64,000 bases of DNA from DASSSQ01 sp963839285 (GCA_963839285.1 CAWIUN010000006.1:88710-152709), one strand, 5' to 3'. Counted from the first letter of the stretch, positions 50,684-60,760 are shown. Notes: generated by a model from the sequence alone, not told the origin. A program made the numbers and translations.

Positions 50684-52207
50684 TCAGTACGCGCCGCGCT
50701 TGGCGAAGACGGCGGGCAGCGTCTTCAGCAGGATCGAGATGTCGAGCCAGATCGACCAGTTGTCGAGGTAGTAGAAGTCGAGCCGGACGAGGTCGTCGAA
50801 GGAGAGCTCGGAGCGGCCGGAGATCTGCCAGATCCCGGTCATCCCGGGCAGGACGAGGTAGCGCTTGCGGTGCCAGGCCTCGAGCAGCGCGAAGTCGCGC
50901 ACGGGCAGCGGCCGCGGGCCGACGAGGCTCATCTCGCCGCGCAGGACGTTGAGGACGTTCGGCACCTCGTCGACGGAGAGCCGCCGCAGCAGCCGGCCGA
51001 CGGGCGTCACGCGCGGGTCGTCGCGGATCTTGAAGAGGGCGCCGCTCGCCTCGTTGCGCGACTCGAGCGCGGCCTTCCGCCGCTCGGCGTCGACGTACAT
51101 CGTCCGGAACTTGAGCATCCGGAACGACCGCTCGCCGAGGCCGACCCGCGTGTCGGCGTAGAGGACGGAGCCCGAGGAGCCCAGCTTGATCGCCGCCGCG
51201 ATCAGGAGCCAGAGCGGCAGCCCGACGACGACGATCAGCGTCCCGACGACGAGGTCGAACGTGCGCTTGACGGCCCAGTCGGCGCCCGCGAAGACCGGCG
51301 GCCTCAGCTCGAAGAGCGGAACGCCCTGGCCGGGGACGTACTCGCCGCGGTCGACGAGCAGCTCGGTCGTCTTCGGCGCCAGCCGCACCTTGACGCCGCG
51401 CCGGTGCGCCAGCTCGACGACCTCCAGCAGCCGCTCCTCGCTGAAGCCGCGGTCGGCGACGATCAGCTCGTCGAGGTCGTGCAGGGCGAGCACCTGCGGC
51501 AGCGCCGAGACGGGACCGAGCCGCGGCAGCTGGACGAGGCCCCCGTCGGGCGCGACGACGCCGACGAACTCGTAGTCGATACCGCCGCGGCTGCGGCCGA
51601 GCACGTCGTGCAGGTGCGCGAGCTCGTCCGCGGTCCCGACGAGCACCGCACGACGGGTCACGCCCGCGATCCTGAGCAGGTTGCCGGTGATGCTCTCGTA
51701 GCTCCAGCGGAAGGCGACGATGGCCGCGGTCGAGAGCACGACGGCGGTCGGGAAGACGCCGAAGGTGCCGAAGTGGTGGCCGGTGCCGACGCCGAACGCG
51801 GCCGCGAGCACGGCGACGAGCGCGAGCGAGGCGAGGATCGTGCCGACGCCCTCCCGCCGCTCGCGCGGCGCATACAGCGAGGCCCGCCAGAAGATCAGCA
51901 GCACGAGCAGCGCCAGGAACGGCAGCCACTTCGCGGCGCCGTCGCGCCAGAGCACGCCCCAGAGGATCGGCTTCGGCTCGAAGAGCGCTGCCCGGAGCGC
52001 GAGCGCGCCGTAGACGCCGAGCGTCAGCCCCGCGAGGTCGAGGACGGCGAGCGTCAGGATGCTGAGGACGCGCCGGCCGGCGTTCCGGATCGGCGTGCGC
52101 GAGAGCAGGTAGGGCCTGCCCGCCCGCATGTCCTCGGGCGGAAGCTCGGGGCCGGCGGGCGGGGCGTCGGCCGGTGGGGCGATCGTCTTCTCGGGCAACC
52201 CGGCCAT
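50684..52207 (-). CDS. WbaP-like polyprenyl glycosylphosphotransferase
   Basis: 507 residues. Disordered start, four to five N-terminal helices (VLSILTLAVLDLAGLTLGVY onward), a Rossmann-like middle (AVLVGTADELAHLHDVLGRS, DELIVADRGFSEERLLEVVE), a re-entrant helix, KRTFDLVVGTLIVVVGLPLW, and the catalytic domain: VLYADTRVGLGERSFRMLKF, RTMYVDAERRKAAL, LSVDEVPNVLNVLRGEMSLV then GPRPLPV, PGMTGIWQISGRSELSFDDL. Transfers the first sugar phosphate to undecaprenyl phosphate. ATG 52207. Intact. Confidence 0.93.
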   Translation of the reverse strand: MAGLPEKTIAPPADAPPAGPELPPEDMRAGRPYLLSRTPIRNAGRRVLSILTLAVLDLAGLTLGVYGALALRAALFEPKPILWGVLWRDGAAKWLPFLALLVLLIFWRASLYAPRERREGVGTILASLALVAVLAAAFGVGTGHHFGTFGVFPTAVVLSTAAIVAFRWSYESITGNLLRIAGVTRRAVLVGTADELAHLHDVLGRSRGGIDYEFVGVVAPDGGLVQLPRLGPVSALPQVLALHDLDELIVADRGFSEERLLEVVELAHRRGVKVRLAPKTTELLVDRGEYVPGQGVPLFELRPPVFAGADWAVKRTFDLVVGTLIVVVGLPLWLLIAAAIKLGSSGSVLYADTRVGLGERSFRMLKFRTMYVDAERRKAALESRNEASGALFKIRDDPRVTPVGRLLRRLSVDEVPNVLNVLRGEMSLVGPRPLPVRDFALLEAWHRKRYLVLPGMTGIWQISGRSELSFDDLVRLDFYYLDNWSIWLDISILLKTLPAVFAKRGAY

Positions 52208-52218
52208 TGTACGGCGGT

Positions 52219-52972
52219 TCAGCCGGCAGACCAGCGCGCCGCAGCAGCCGCGAAATCGAGCGCGGGAGCCCCTTCCCGCGCGCCGGCCGCGAGCTCGTCC
52301 AGGCCCGGCGGGCCGGCGGCGGAGCCGCAGCAGGCGCAGCGCCCCCGCCAGGCGCGAGCCGGCGGCGCGGGTCGAGCAGGTCCCAGTCGTGGAAGTGGAC
52401 GTGGACGACCTCGTCGTCGAGGCGGGCGCGGACCACCGCCCGGGCGCAGCATCCCGAGCGAGTGCGTGGCGGGCAGCTCGAGCAGCCGGCGCCCGTCGCC
52501 GAGCACGAGCCACGTCGGCCCCGGCACCGGACACGCGGGCCGCGTCGCCGGCCAGGTAGGGCTGCCGGTAGGAGGTGGCGCTGCAGTCGACGTAGCCGAG
52601 GTCCGCGACGGCGTCCGCGACGTCGGCGTCCATGTACCAGCCGCCGCCGCAGAAGTAGCGCGGCGCGACCCCGGCGGCGGCGAAGGCCTCCGCCTCGCGC
52701 CGCACGCGCGCGGCGGCCCCCTCGCCCTCGGGACGGGCCTGCGTGACGCCGCCGAAGTGCGTGTGGTGCCCGAGCGGCCCCAGCTCCGCCGCGCGGCGGA
52801 CGCGCTCGGCCCAGCGCTCCTGCGACTCTCCGGCGGCCGGGTCGGGCGGACGCACGAGCGGGGCGATCTCGAAGCCTCCCGGCCGCTGCTCGAGGAATCG
52901 CTCGAGACGCGCCCAGACGCGGTCGTCGAGCAGCCGCTCGACGTGGCAGGAGACGACCGCGGGACGCCTCAT
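52219..52972 (-). CDS. Polysaccharide-deacetylase-like protein (four frame breaks)
   Basis: About 249 residues if extra bases near 52525, 52445, 52365 and 52305 are removed. VVSCHVERLLDDRVWARLER, ELGPLGHHTHFGGVTQARPE (a histidine pair like the CE4 metal site), APRYFCGGGWYMDADVADAV, ADLGYVDCSATSYRQPYLAG, TWLVLGDGRRLLELPATHSL, VVHVHFHDWDLLDPRRRLAL. The NodB-type fold is likely, but the first catalytic Asp is not obvious. Four breaks in 250 bp may reflect a hard-to-sequence stretch or true decay. ATG overlaps the upstream stop. Confidence 0.65.
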
Positions 52973-54044
52973 CGCGCCAGCTCCTCGTACAGCGACGCCG
53001 TCTCGCCGACGACGCGCGCGAGCGGGAACGCCGCCAGCGCGCGGGCCCGTGCGGCGGCGCCCATCGCGGCGGCGCGATGCGGGCCGCGGGCGAGCGCCAG
53101 GATCGCCGCGGCGAGCGCAGCCGGGTCGTCCGGCGGGACGACGAGCCCGGTGACGCCGTCCTCGACGATCTCGGGCAGCCCGCCGACCGCCGACGCGATC
53201 ACCGGGCGGCCTCGCTCCGAGGCCTCGAGCGCGACCATGCCGAACCCCTCTCCCCGCGAAGGGACGACGACCGCGAGGCTGCGCTCGAGCAGCGGCCCGA
53301 CCGGGGAGACGCGCCCCAGAAAGGTCACGCCCGCCGGCGCGGCGCGCTCGAGCTCGTCCCGCAGCGGACCCTCGCCGGCGAGCTCCAGCGTCAGCGCCGG
53401 AAGCTCGCGCCGCGCGCGCGGCGAAGGCCTCGAGCAGGACGTCGAAGCCCTTGATCGGGATCAGCCGCCCGATCGCGACCAGGCGCGGCTCCGCCGGCGG
53501 AGCGGGCGGCTCGGGGCCGGCGGCGATCCCGTAGTGGACGACGCGGAAGGTGCCGGCGGGAAAGCCCTCGGTCGCGGTCAGGTAGTCGGCGAGCCCACGC
53601 GAGATCGCGACGTTGGCGTCGGCGAGGCGCGCGAGGGAGCGGTCGGCGAGCCCGATCGCGCGCGACTCGCGGAAGGCGTTGAAGCCGTGCTTGGTCGAGA
53701 CGGCGACCGGGACCCGGGCGAGCCGCGCCGCGGGCAGGCCGTAGGCGTCGGCGTGGACGAGATGCGTGTGGACGACCTGCGGGCGCAGGCGGCGGAGCAG
53801 CCGGACGAGGCCGCCGAAGGCGACGGGGTCGAGATCCCCGCGCAGCCGGAGGTCGTCGGTCGGGACCGCGGCGGCGCGCATGCCGCTCGACGAACTCGCG
53901 GGCGCCCGCCTCGCGCTCGTGCAGGACGAGCATCCGCGCGTCCCAGCCGCGCTCGCGCAGGCCCGGGAGCAGGTCGAGCAGGTGCGCCTCCGAGCCCGAG
54001 ATCCCCGACACCTTCTGCACGTGGACGACGACCCTGCCGCTCAA
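52969..54044 (-). CDS. GT-B glycosyltransferase, family 4 (two frame breaks)
   Basis: About 357 residues. VVVHVQKVSGISGSEAHLLD, an extra base near 53890, LRPQVVHTHLVHADAYGLPA, VAVSTKHGFNAFRESRAIGL, LVAIGRLIPIKGFDVLLEAF, an extra base near 53405, LELAGEGPLRDELERAAPAG, VVPSRGEGFGMVALEASERG (EX7E-type site). TTG 54044 has GGGAG five bases upstream and is preferred; GTG 54065 is an alternative. Followed by the deacetylase gene with ATGA overlap. Confidence 0.85.
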
Positions 54045-54096
54045 ACCAGCTCCCGTCGCCGGCACGCCGGCGCCTTCGCTCTCTGCGAGCCGGGGC

Positions 54097-55104
54097 TCAT
54101 CGGCCCTCCGCCGCCGCGAGCACGCCCTCGGCCCAGGTGTCGACCGAGTGCGCGGCCTCGACCCGCTCGCGCAGGCGCCGGCCCAGGGCCGCCCGCTCCT
54201 CGGCCGGCAGCCCCGCCAGGGCCACGAGCCGGTCGGCGAGCTCGTCCGGCCGCTCCCGCGAGAAGCGGAGCTCCTCGTCGAGCAGCCCCGCGAAGCCGGG
54301 GTTCGACGCGAGCACCGGCAGGCAGGACGCGCAGGCCTCGAAGACGACCTTGTCGAGCGCGCCGGCGCGCATGTTGTCGACGAGGACGTCCGCCCCGGCG
54401 AGCAGCGCCGGGATCCGCTCGCGCGGCACCGGATCCTGCACGACGCCGAGCTCGGCCCGGTGCGCACGCTCCTCCGGGGTGCTCGAGGGGCCGCGCAGCT
54501 CGAGCTCGACGTCGACCCCGCGCTCGCGCGCCAGCCGCACGGCCTCGACGACGACCGGCATGCCCTTCGCCGGCGACGTGCGCCCGAGCACGAGCACGCG
54601 GAGCGGCCCGGCGTGGCCGCGCCGGTCGGCGCAGGGGAACTCGGCCAGGTCGATCCCGTGGCCGATCGGGCGCAGCTTCGGCGAGTCGAGCGGGAACGAG
54701 GTGCGGTCGACGCTGAGGACGGCGTTCGAGACCCGCTCCGCGAGCCGCAGCAGGCCGCTCCGCCGCCAGTGCGTGAACCAGAGCAGCACCCGGACGCCGC
54801 GCGGCCGGGCGAGCGGCGCCGCCAGCACCGCGTAGATCGGGCTCATGTGCGCGAGGACCGCGAGCGGGCGCGGCGACAGCTCCGCCGCGAGCGCGCGCGC
54901 GAAGCGGAGGCCCCGGCCCGCCTTCGAGCCGCCGCCGAAGGTGCGCAGGCGCGCGTTCGCCGGCAGCGCGGCGGGATCGCCGTCGAGCGCGAGCACGACG
55001 ACCTCGTCGACCCTGCGGGCGAGGGCGCGCACGAGCGCGACCGCCGCACCGAGGTTCGGGTCGTCCGGGTCGATCCGCTGCGTGACGAAGACGAGCCTGC
55101 GCAT
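54097..55104 (-). CDS. GT-B glycosyltransferase, family 4
   Basis: 335 residues, intact. RRLVFVTQRIDPDDPNLGAA, LAVLAHMSPIYAVLAAPLAR, VLLWFTHWRRSGLLRLAERV, VLSVDRTSFPLDSPKLRPIG followed by HGIDLAEFP, RVLVLGRTSPAKGMPVVVEA, VLVDNMRAGALDKVVFEACA, where DKVVFEA replaces the usual EGFGLVxLEA. ATG begins directly after the TAG of the upstream gene. Confidence 0.88.
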   Translation of the reverse strand: MRRLVFVTQRIDPDDPNLGAAVALVRALARRVDEVVVLALDGDPAALPANARLRTFGGGSKAGRGLRFARALAAELSPRPLAVLAHMSPIYAVLAAPLARPRGVRVLLWFTHWRRSGLLRLAERVSNAVLSVDRTSFPLDSPKLRPIGHGIDLAEFPCADRRGHAGPLRVLVLGRTSPAKGMPVVVEAVRLARERGVDVELELRGPSSTPEERAHRAELGVVQDPVPRERIPALLAGADVLVDNMRAGALDKVVFEACASCLPVLASNPGFAGLLDEELRFSRERPDELADRLVALAGLPAEERAALGRRLRERVEAAHSVDTWAEGVLAAAEGR

Positions 55105-56215
55105 CTACCCGGCGACGGCGTCGACCAGCGCCCGGACGCGGCGGGCGTACTCCTCGGGGCTCGTCAGCAGCGCCTCCGCCGAGGGGCGCGCGCCGGCGGC
55201 GAGCCGCCGCGGCCAGCTCCCCGTCGCCGAGCATGCGGACGAGCGCGTCGGCGAGCGCCGGCGCGTCGTCGACAGGCACGAGCAGGCCGTTCTCGCCGTC
55301 GTGGACCGCGTCCGGGATGCCGCCGCCGCGGCTGCCGACGACCGGCCGCCCGCGCGCCAGCGACTCGATCACGACCCGCGGCAGCCCCTCGGAGAACGAC
55401 GGCAGCACGAGGCAGGTCGAGCGGTCGAGCAGCGCCGAGACCTCGGACGGCTCCAGCCGCTCGTGCCAGACCGTCTGCCCGGGCAGGTCGCGCAGCAGCT
55501 CCTCGACGACGTGGCGCCGGGAGCCGCGGCCGACGAGCTCGAGGGTGACGCCGGGGAGGCGCGGCGCGGCGAGCCGCCACGCCGCCGCGAGGCCGTCGAC
55601 GTTCTTGTAGCGCTCGAGCACGCCCACGTAGGCCGCGTGCGGCCGCTCGGGCTGCGGCACCGGCTCGTGCTCGAGGAAGGCGCCGATGTCCGTGTAGGTG
55701 TGGAAGACCGCCGCCGGCTCGACGCCGAGGCCGCGCACGAGCGAGGCGGTGAACTCGGAGACGGTGCGCACGGCGTCGGCGCGGCGCACGGCCCAGGCGG
55801 CGACGGCGTCGCCGAGCGGGCCGAGCAGCCCGCGCCCGCCGCCGCCGTAGAGGCGCGTCGAGGTCCTCCAGTCGCCGTGGATCTCGACGACGACCTTGGC
55901 CGGCACCCGCGCGAGCAGCCGGCCGGCGAGCGCCGCGGCTCCCTCGTAGGGGCTCTGCGCCAGCACCGCCCGCGGCCGGAAGTCGCGGAGCTCGCGCGCG
56001 ATCCGGAAGGGCAGCAGCCCGTAGAAGAGCGGGCCGTCGAGGAGGCGCGGCCGCACGGGGCGCACGAGCCGGAAGCGCCCGTCGGAGCGGGCGCCGGCCG
56101 CCGCGCTGCCGAGCACGCGGTAGTCGAGCACCTCGCCGACGGCGGCGAACTTGCGCGCATGCGTGCCCGAGAGCGGCGTCGCGTACCGCGTCCGGCCGAC
56201 GAAGAGCACCCTCAC
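55105..56215 (-). CDS. GT-B glycosyltransferase, family 4 (one frame break)
   Basis: About 369 residues. VRVLFVGRTRYATPLSGTHA, RPRAVLAQSPYEGAAALAGR, VVVEIHGDWRTSTRLYGGGG, RADAVRTVSEFTASLVRGLG, AAYVGVLERYKNVDGLAAAW, LVLPSFSEGLPRVVIESLAR (donor site), GGGIPDAVHDGENGLLVPVD. An extra base near 55200; the corrected end is LTSPEEYARRVRALVDAVAG. GTG overlaps the upstream stop. Confidence 0.86.
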
Positions 56216-57312
56216 GCGGCCGCCTCCGCGAGGATCGACTCGAGCCGCCCGTAGACGCGCCCGGCGGCGTAGGCCTCGACGGACGGCGCCGCCGCGGCCC
56301 GGAACGGCTCCGGGTCGGCGAGCAGCCGGCGGATCGCGGCCGCGAGCGCCTCGGCGTCGCCGGCCGGCGCGAGCAGGCCGTTGACGCCGTCCTCGACGAC
56401 CTCGGGGACGCCGCCGACGTCGGTCGAGACGACGGGCGTCCCGACCGCGAGCGCCTCGACGACCGCGTGCGGGAAGTTCTCCCAGGCCGAGGAGAGGAGC
56501 GCGGCGTCGGCGGCGCGGTAGAGCTCGAGCACGCGCCGCCGCGGCTGCGGGCCGAGGAAGCGCACGCGCGGGCCGGCGGCACGCTCGAGGCGCGCCCGCT
56601 CGGGCCCGTCGCCGGCGACGAGCAGGTCGGCCTCCGCGCGCTCGACGGCGGCGAAGGCGACCTCGAGCGACTTCTGGGCGGTCAGCCGGCCGGCGAAGAC
56701 GAGCGTCGGCGCCTCGAGGCCGAGCTCGCGGCGCAGCTCCTCGCGCGAGCCGAGCCCGTCGGCGGAGGGCGCCGGGTTCGGCAGCACGCTCACGCGCTCG
56801 CCGTCGAGGCCCCAGCCGAGCGCGAGCTCCCGCAGGAAGGCGCTCGGGCAGACGACGTGCGCGGCCCGCCGCACGGCCGCGTCGCGCGCGGCCCGGAACG
56901 GCAGCACCGCGGGCCCGCGCGCGCGCTGGAAGTCCTCCAGCGAGCCGGAGAACGCGCCGAGCCGCAGCGCCCGCTCGTAGGCGGGATCCGCGGTCAGCTT
57001 CAGGACGATCGGCCGCCGGGCGGCCGCAGCGGCGAGGGAGCTCCGGCCGAACATGCCGGTCGAGTAGACCACGTCCGCACGGCGGGCGAGCGCCGTGGCG
57101 CGCTGCACGACCCGCGCGTGGCGGACGCCGCGCGGCAGCGAGCGCGGCACCCACTCGACCGGGAACGCCTCCCGGGCCGGCGGCGCGTCGGCGGTCACGA
57201 GCGCGTGCACGACGTGCCCGCGGCCCGAGAGGAACGCCCCGACCTCGGGCGCGTGGCTCGCCGGCCCGCCGACGTCCGGGGGCCAGATCCCCGAGAGCAG
57301 CAGCACTCTCAC
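56212..57312 (-). CDS. GT-B glycosyltransferase, family 4
   Basis: 366 residues, intact. VRVLLLSGIWPPDVGGPASH (GG acceptor loop), ADVVYSTGMFGRSSLAAAAA, PIVLKLTADPAYERALRLGA, HVVCPSAFLRELALGWGLDG, RVSVLPNPAP, TLVFAGRLTAQKSLEVAFAA, ALLSSAWENFPHAVVEALAV (donor site), GGVPEVVEDGVNGLLAPAGD. GTGA overlaps at both ends. Confidence 0.92.
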   Translation of the reverse strand: MRVLLLSGIWPPDVGGPASHAPEVGAFLSGRGHVVHALVTADAPPAREAFPVEWVPRSLPRGVRHARVVQRATALARRADVVYSTGMFGRSSLAAAAARRPIVLKLTADPAYERALRLGAFSGSLEDFQRARGPAVLPFRAARDAAVRRAAHVVCPSAFLRELALGWGLDGERVSVLPNPAPSADGLGSREELRRELGLEAPTLVFAGRLTAQKSLEVAFAAVERAEADLLVAGDGPERARLERAAGPRVRFLGPQPRRRVLELYRAADAALLSSAWENFPHAVVEALAVGTPVVSTDVGGVPEVVEDGVNGLLAPAGDAEALAAAIRRLLADPEPFRAAAAPSVEAYAAGRVYGRLESILAEAAA

Positions 57313-58610
57313 GACGCGACCGGCTCCGGGCCCGCCGCCAGGCGCAGCTGACCGCGCAGCCGGACGAGGAGCACGACCCAGACGAGCGCGAAGGCGACGG
57401 TCGAGACGACCATCGCGCCCGCGGCTCCGGTCGCCCCCCAGGCCCGCGCGAAGACGACGACGAGCGGCACGAAGACGGCGATCTCGATCCCCTGGGCGAC
57501 GAGGCGCAGGTTCGGGCGCCCGATCGAGACCGGGAACGACTTCGACCAGCCCCAGATCAGCTGGATCGCGGCGGCGACGAGCACGAGCCGCGCCGCGTTC
57601 GCCGCGTGGTCGCGGAAGTCGGGCCCGTAGGCGACGCCCATCAGGAACGGCATCAGGAACCAGCCGACCGGGACGACGACCGCCATCAGCGCCGTCGTCA
57701 GCGCCACGTAGCGGCGCAGGAGCCGCAGCACGCGCGCCCGGTCGCCCGCCTCGAAGTCGCGGGTCTGCTCGGTCAGGAGCACGAGCCGCGCGGGCGAGGA
57801 GAGCGCCGAGAGCCCGGTCGCCGGGGCCTGCGCGTTGCGGAAGTAACCCGCCTGGACGATCGGGGTCAGCGCGCCGACGAGCATCGTGCCGAGCGTCGAG
57901 CGCGCCGAGACGAGGCTGGAGCCGAGCGTCGAGGAGACGACGAAGCGCCGCAGCTCGTCCCGGTCGGCGCCGATCGGCACGGCGCGGACGCGCGGGAAGC
58001 GGCGCAGCGCCACGAGGCCGGCCGCGGAGACGACGACGGTCGCGAGCGCCTGCGCGACGAGCATCCCGGCGACGGCGCCCGTCACGCCCCAGAGCGCGCC
58101 GACGCCGACGCCGGCGAGCCGCAGCGCCATCGAGACGGTCAGGAGGGCGCCGCGGATGTCGTAGCGGCCGCGGAGGATGATCGCGCCCGCGGCGACGCCC
58201 TCCGGCGCCTGGACGAGCGGCACGAGCGCGGCCAGGAGCAGCGGCAGCCCGAGCCCGCCGGCGCCCCAGACCGTGTCGGCGAAGGGCACGAGCGCCGCGA
58301 GCGCCGCGGCGGCGAGCGCGCCGCCGGCGAGCTTGAACGCGAGCGCGAGCCGGAAGAGCCGGCGCAGGCGGCCCCAGTCCTCGGCCTGGGCGTAGCGGAA
58401 GCCGAACTTGACGAGCGCCTCCTCGACGGTCAGGTCGAGCAGCAGCTGGAAGAAGCCGGTCGAGGCGACGACGACGGCGAAGCGGGCGTAGCCGTGCGTG
58501 CCGAGCACGCGGGTCGCGACGACGGTGACGAGGAAGCCGAGCGCGGTGGCGCCGTAGATGCCCACGGCGGTCGCGGACCGGCGCCAGACGAGGGATCGCG
58601 CGCGGGGCAC
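57309..58610 (-). CDS. Wzx-like polysaccharide flippase (MOP superfamily)
   Basis: 433 residues, 12-14 membrane helices. ATAVGIYGATALGFLVTVVA, TRVLGTHGYARFAVVVASTG, FGFRYAQAEDWGRLRRLFRL, VQAGYFRNAQAPATGLSALS, VPVGWFLMPFLMGVAYGPDF. The first helix followed by TRVLGTHGYARFAVV is typical of O-antigen/teichuronic flippases. Moves undecaprenyl-linked repeat units. First gene of the nine- to ten-gene minus-strand operon ending near 48200. GTG start, 60 bp from the divergent ligase gene. Confidence 0.88.
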   Translation of the reverse strand: MPRARSLVWRRSATAVGIYGATALGFLVTVVATRVLGTHGYARFAVVVASTGFFQLLLDLTVEEALVKFGFRYAQAEDWGRLRRLFRLALAFKLAGGALAAAALAALVPFADTVWGAGGLGLPLLLAALVPLVQAPEGVAAGAIILRGRYDIRGALLTVSMALRLAGVGVGALWGVTGAVAGMLVAQALATVVVSAAGLVALRRFPRVRAVPIGADRDELRRFVVSSTLGSSLVSARSTLGTMLVGALTPIVQAGYFRNAQAPATGLSALSSPARLVLLTEQTRDFEAGDRARVLRLLRRYVALTTALMAVVVPVGWFLMPFLMGVAYGPDFRDHAANAARLVLVAAAIQLIWGWSKSFPVSIGRPNLRLVAQGIEIAVFVPLVVVFARAWGATGAAGAMVVSTVAFALVWVVLLVRLRGQLRLAAGPEPVAS

Positions 58611-58658
58611 AGCGACCGAGGATAGCCGCCGGGGATCCGGGTTTTCCCTGGACAGGGC

Positions 58659-58664
58659 AGACTA
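58659..58664. promoter_or_regulatory. AGACTA box in the flippase/ligase divergent gap
   Basis: AGACTA occurs again in the 60-bp gap between starts 58610 and 58671. Leftward it reads TAGTCT, about 48 bp before the flippase GTG. Rightward it ends 6 bp before GTG 58671. Fourth occurrence of this box in a divergent gap of the window. Confidence 0.35.
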
Positions 58665-58670
58665 GGACGC

Positions 58671-60041
58671 GTGACGGCGACCGATCTCGCACAGCGGCAG
58701 CTCGCGACGCGTGCCGCGACCGCCGCGCGGCCGAGCGTCGTGCTCGCGCTGGCGCTGCCGCTGCTCTTCCTGCACCGGCGCTACCAGCCGAGCGTCTCGA
58801 TCTCCGCCGGCGGCACGAGCGTCGACGTCTTCCTCTCCGACCTCGCCGTCCTCGCCGTGGTCGTCGCGGCGCTGCTCGTCGGCGTCCGCCACGGCTTCGG
58901 CCGTCTGCGCGCCGCGCTCGGGCTCTGGGTGGCCGGCGCGCTCCTGCTCGGCTGGATCCTCGTCTCGCCCGCCTGGGCGCCCGGCGCCTCGTACGAGACG
59001 GCGACGCATCTCGTCACCGGCCTCAAGTACGCCGAGTACGCTCTGCTCGCCCCCGCGGCCGCACTGCTGCTGCGCGGCGCCGACGACGTCCTGCTCCTCT
59101 TCCGCGCCGCCGTCGCCTGGGCCGTGGTCGCGACGGCGGTCGCGCTGCTCCAGTTCTTCGGCGCCGTGCCCGCCTACGAGGCCTACGGCACCGGGACGCG
59201 CGAGCCCTCCCTGCTCGGGATCCACGACTTCGGCGTCTTCTCGGCGGCCGTGCTCGCGATCGCGTTCGCCGCGGTGCTGCTCGGGCGCCGCGACCGCCGG
59301 CTCGAGCTCGCCGCGGGGATCGCGGGAGGGCTGGGGGTCGTGCTCGCCGCCGCGCTGGACGCCGTCGCGGGCACGGTGCTCGCGGCGGTCGCGCTCTGGG
59401 CGCTCGTGCGGGCGCGCGGGCCGGTCTCGCCGCGCCGGACGCTGACCCTGGCGCTGATCACGGCGCTCGTCGCCGGCGGCGCGGTCTCGCTCCGCGGGCC
59501 GACCGTGAACGCGTTCCTCGAGTTCGTCGGGCTGAAGACGAAGACCGAGGAGGTGTCGGGGAACGTCCAGAGCTGGGGCCAGCGGGTCACGCTCGCCTAC
59601 ATCGGCCTGCGCGTCTTCGCCGACCACCCGCTCGTGGGCGCAGGCTGGCAGTCGACCACGCAGTACGAGACGCTCGCCCCCTACGTCCCGGACGCGAAGC
59701 GCCGCTTCCCGGACCAGCCGGCGCAGGCGTTCCCGACCCCTGCGCATCCCTGGGGCGTGCAGAGCGCGCCGGTGCAGCTGCTCGCCGACCTCGGCGCGGT
59801 CGGCTTCCTGCTCGCGCTGGCGACGCTCGCGCTCGCGGTGCGGGCCTGCGCCCGCGTCGCGCTCCGCGGCCCGCCCGGGCCGCAGCGCACGGCCCTCGTC
59901 GGCGTCGGCTGGCTCGCCGCGGCGGTCGGCGTCTCGCTCGGCGTCGGCCTCGTCGCCGGGATCCCGCTCGACGCGATGCTCTGGCTCGCGGTCGGCCTCG
60001 CCGGGGCGCTCGCCGCCGACGCGGCAGTGCCGTCGCGGTAG
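58671..60041 (+). CDS. O-antigen-ligase/polymerase-like membrane protein (Wzy_C type)
   Basis: 456 residues, 10-12 helices. SVVLALALPLLFLHRRYQPS, GLKYAEYALLAPAAALLLRG, LLGIHDFGVFSAAVLAIAFA. The large external loop of the family carries VTLAYIGLRVFADHPLVGAG, the conserved (R)xxxxxxxxPxxGxG signature, and late HPWGVQSAPVQLLADLGAVG. Would polymerise glycan or ligate it to its carrier outside the membrane. Intact; no Shine-Dalgarno visible. Confidence 0.85.
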   Translation: MTATDLAQRQLATRAATAARPSVVLALALPLLFLHRRYQPSVSISAGGTSVDVFLSDLAVLAVVVAALLVGVRHGFGRLRAALGLWVAGALLLGWILVSPAWAPGASYETATHLVTGLKYAEYALLAPAAALLLRGADDVLLLFRAAVAWAVVATAVALLQFFGAVPAYEAYGTGTREPSLLGIHDFGVFSAAVLAIAFAAVLLGRRDRRLELAAGIAGGLGVVLAAALDAVAGTVLAAVALWALVRARGPVSPRRTLTLALITALVAGGAVSLRGPTVNAFLEFVGLKTKTEEVSGNVQSWGQRVTLAYIGLRVFADHPLVGAGWQSTTQYETLAPYVPDAKRRFPDQPAQAFPTPAHPWGVQSAPVQLLADLGAVGFLLALATLALAVRACARVALRGPPGPQRTALVGVGWLAAAVGVSLGVGLVAGIPLDAMLWLAVGLAGALAADAAVPSR

Positions 60042-60052
60042 CCTGCGCAGCC

Positions 60053-60760
60053 GTGGGCACCGCCACCGGAGACTGGCCGGGACACGAGCGGCGCGAGCCG
60101 CCGTCCCGCCTCGCGAGCTGGGTCGTCAGGGAGCCGCTCGCCCGCTGGCTGCGGGAGGAGGCCTCGCGGGGCGACGGCTACCGCGTCCTCGACGTCGGCT
60201 GCGGGATCAAGCCCTACTACCCGTTCTTCGCAGCGCGTGCCGCGTCGTACGTCGGCGTCGACCTGAACAACCCCGACGCCGACCTGCAGGGCTCCGCGGA
60301 GGACCTGCCGGTCGAGGACGGAAGCTACGACGTCGTGCTCTGCAACCAGGTGCTCGAGCACGTCGACGATCCCGACCGGGTCGTGCGCGAGCTGCACCGC
60401 GTCACCGCCCCCGGCGGCCGCGTGCTCGCCTCGACGCACGGCGTCATGGTCTACCACCCGAACCCCGACGACCTCTGGCGCTGGACGCACAGCGGCCTCG
60501 AGCGCCTGTTCCGGCGGAACGGCGACTGGGCGTCGGTGACCGTGGCGCCGGGCGCCGGCACCGCGGCCGCCGTCGGGATGCTGCTCGGCACCTACGCGCA
60601 CCTGCTCTGCAAGCAGGCGCGCGCCCCGCGGCTCGCCGAGCCGCTCGTCGCGCTCCTGAACCGGACCTGCGCCGCCCTCGACCGGCGCGTGCCGCTGCTG
60701 CAGGGCACCGCACCCGGCACGCTCGCCGCCAACTACCACGTCACGGCGGTGAAGGCGTGA
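60053..60760 (+). CDS. Class I SAM-dependent methyltransferase
   Basis: 235 residues. YRVLDVGCGIKPYYPFFAAR (motif I), SYVGVDLNNPDADLQGSAED (motif II), DGSYDVVLCNQVLEHVDDPD (motif III; LEHVxDP typical of Methyltransf_11), LHRVTAPGGRVLASTHGVMV. The segment YHPNPDDLWRWTHSGLERLF is common in methyltransferases of polysaccharide clusters. GTG 60053, 11 bp after the ligase gene; its stop overlaps the next GTG. Confidence 0.88.
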   Translation: MGTATGDWPGHERREPPSRLASWVVREPLARWLREEASRGDGYRVLDVGCGIKPYYPFFAARAASYVGVDLNNPDADLQGSAEDLPVEDGSYDVVLCNQVLEHVDDPDRVVRELHRVTAPGGRVLASTHGVMVYHPNPDDLWRWTHSGLERLFRRNGDWASVTVAPGAGTAAAVGMLLGTYAHLLCKQARAPRLAEPLVALLNRTCAALDRRVPLLQGTAPGTLAANYHVTAVKA

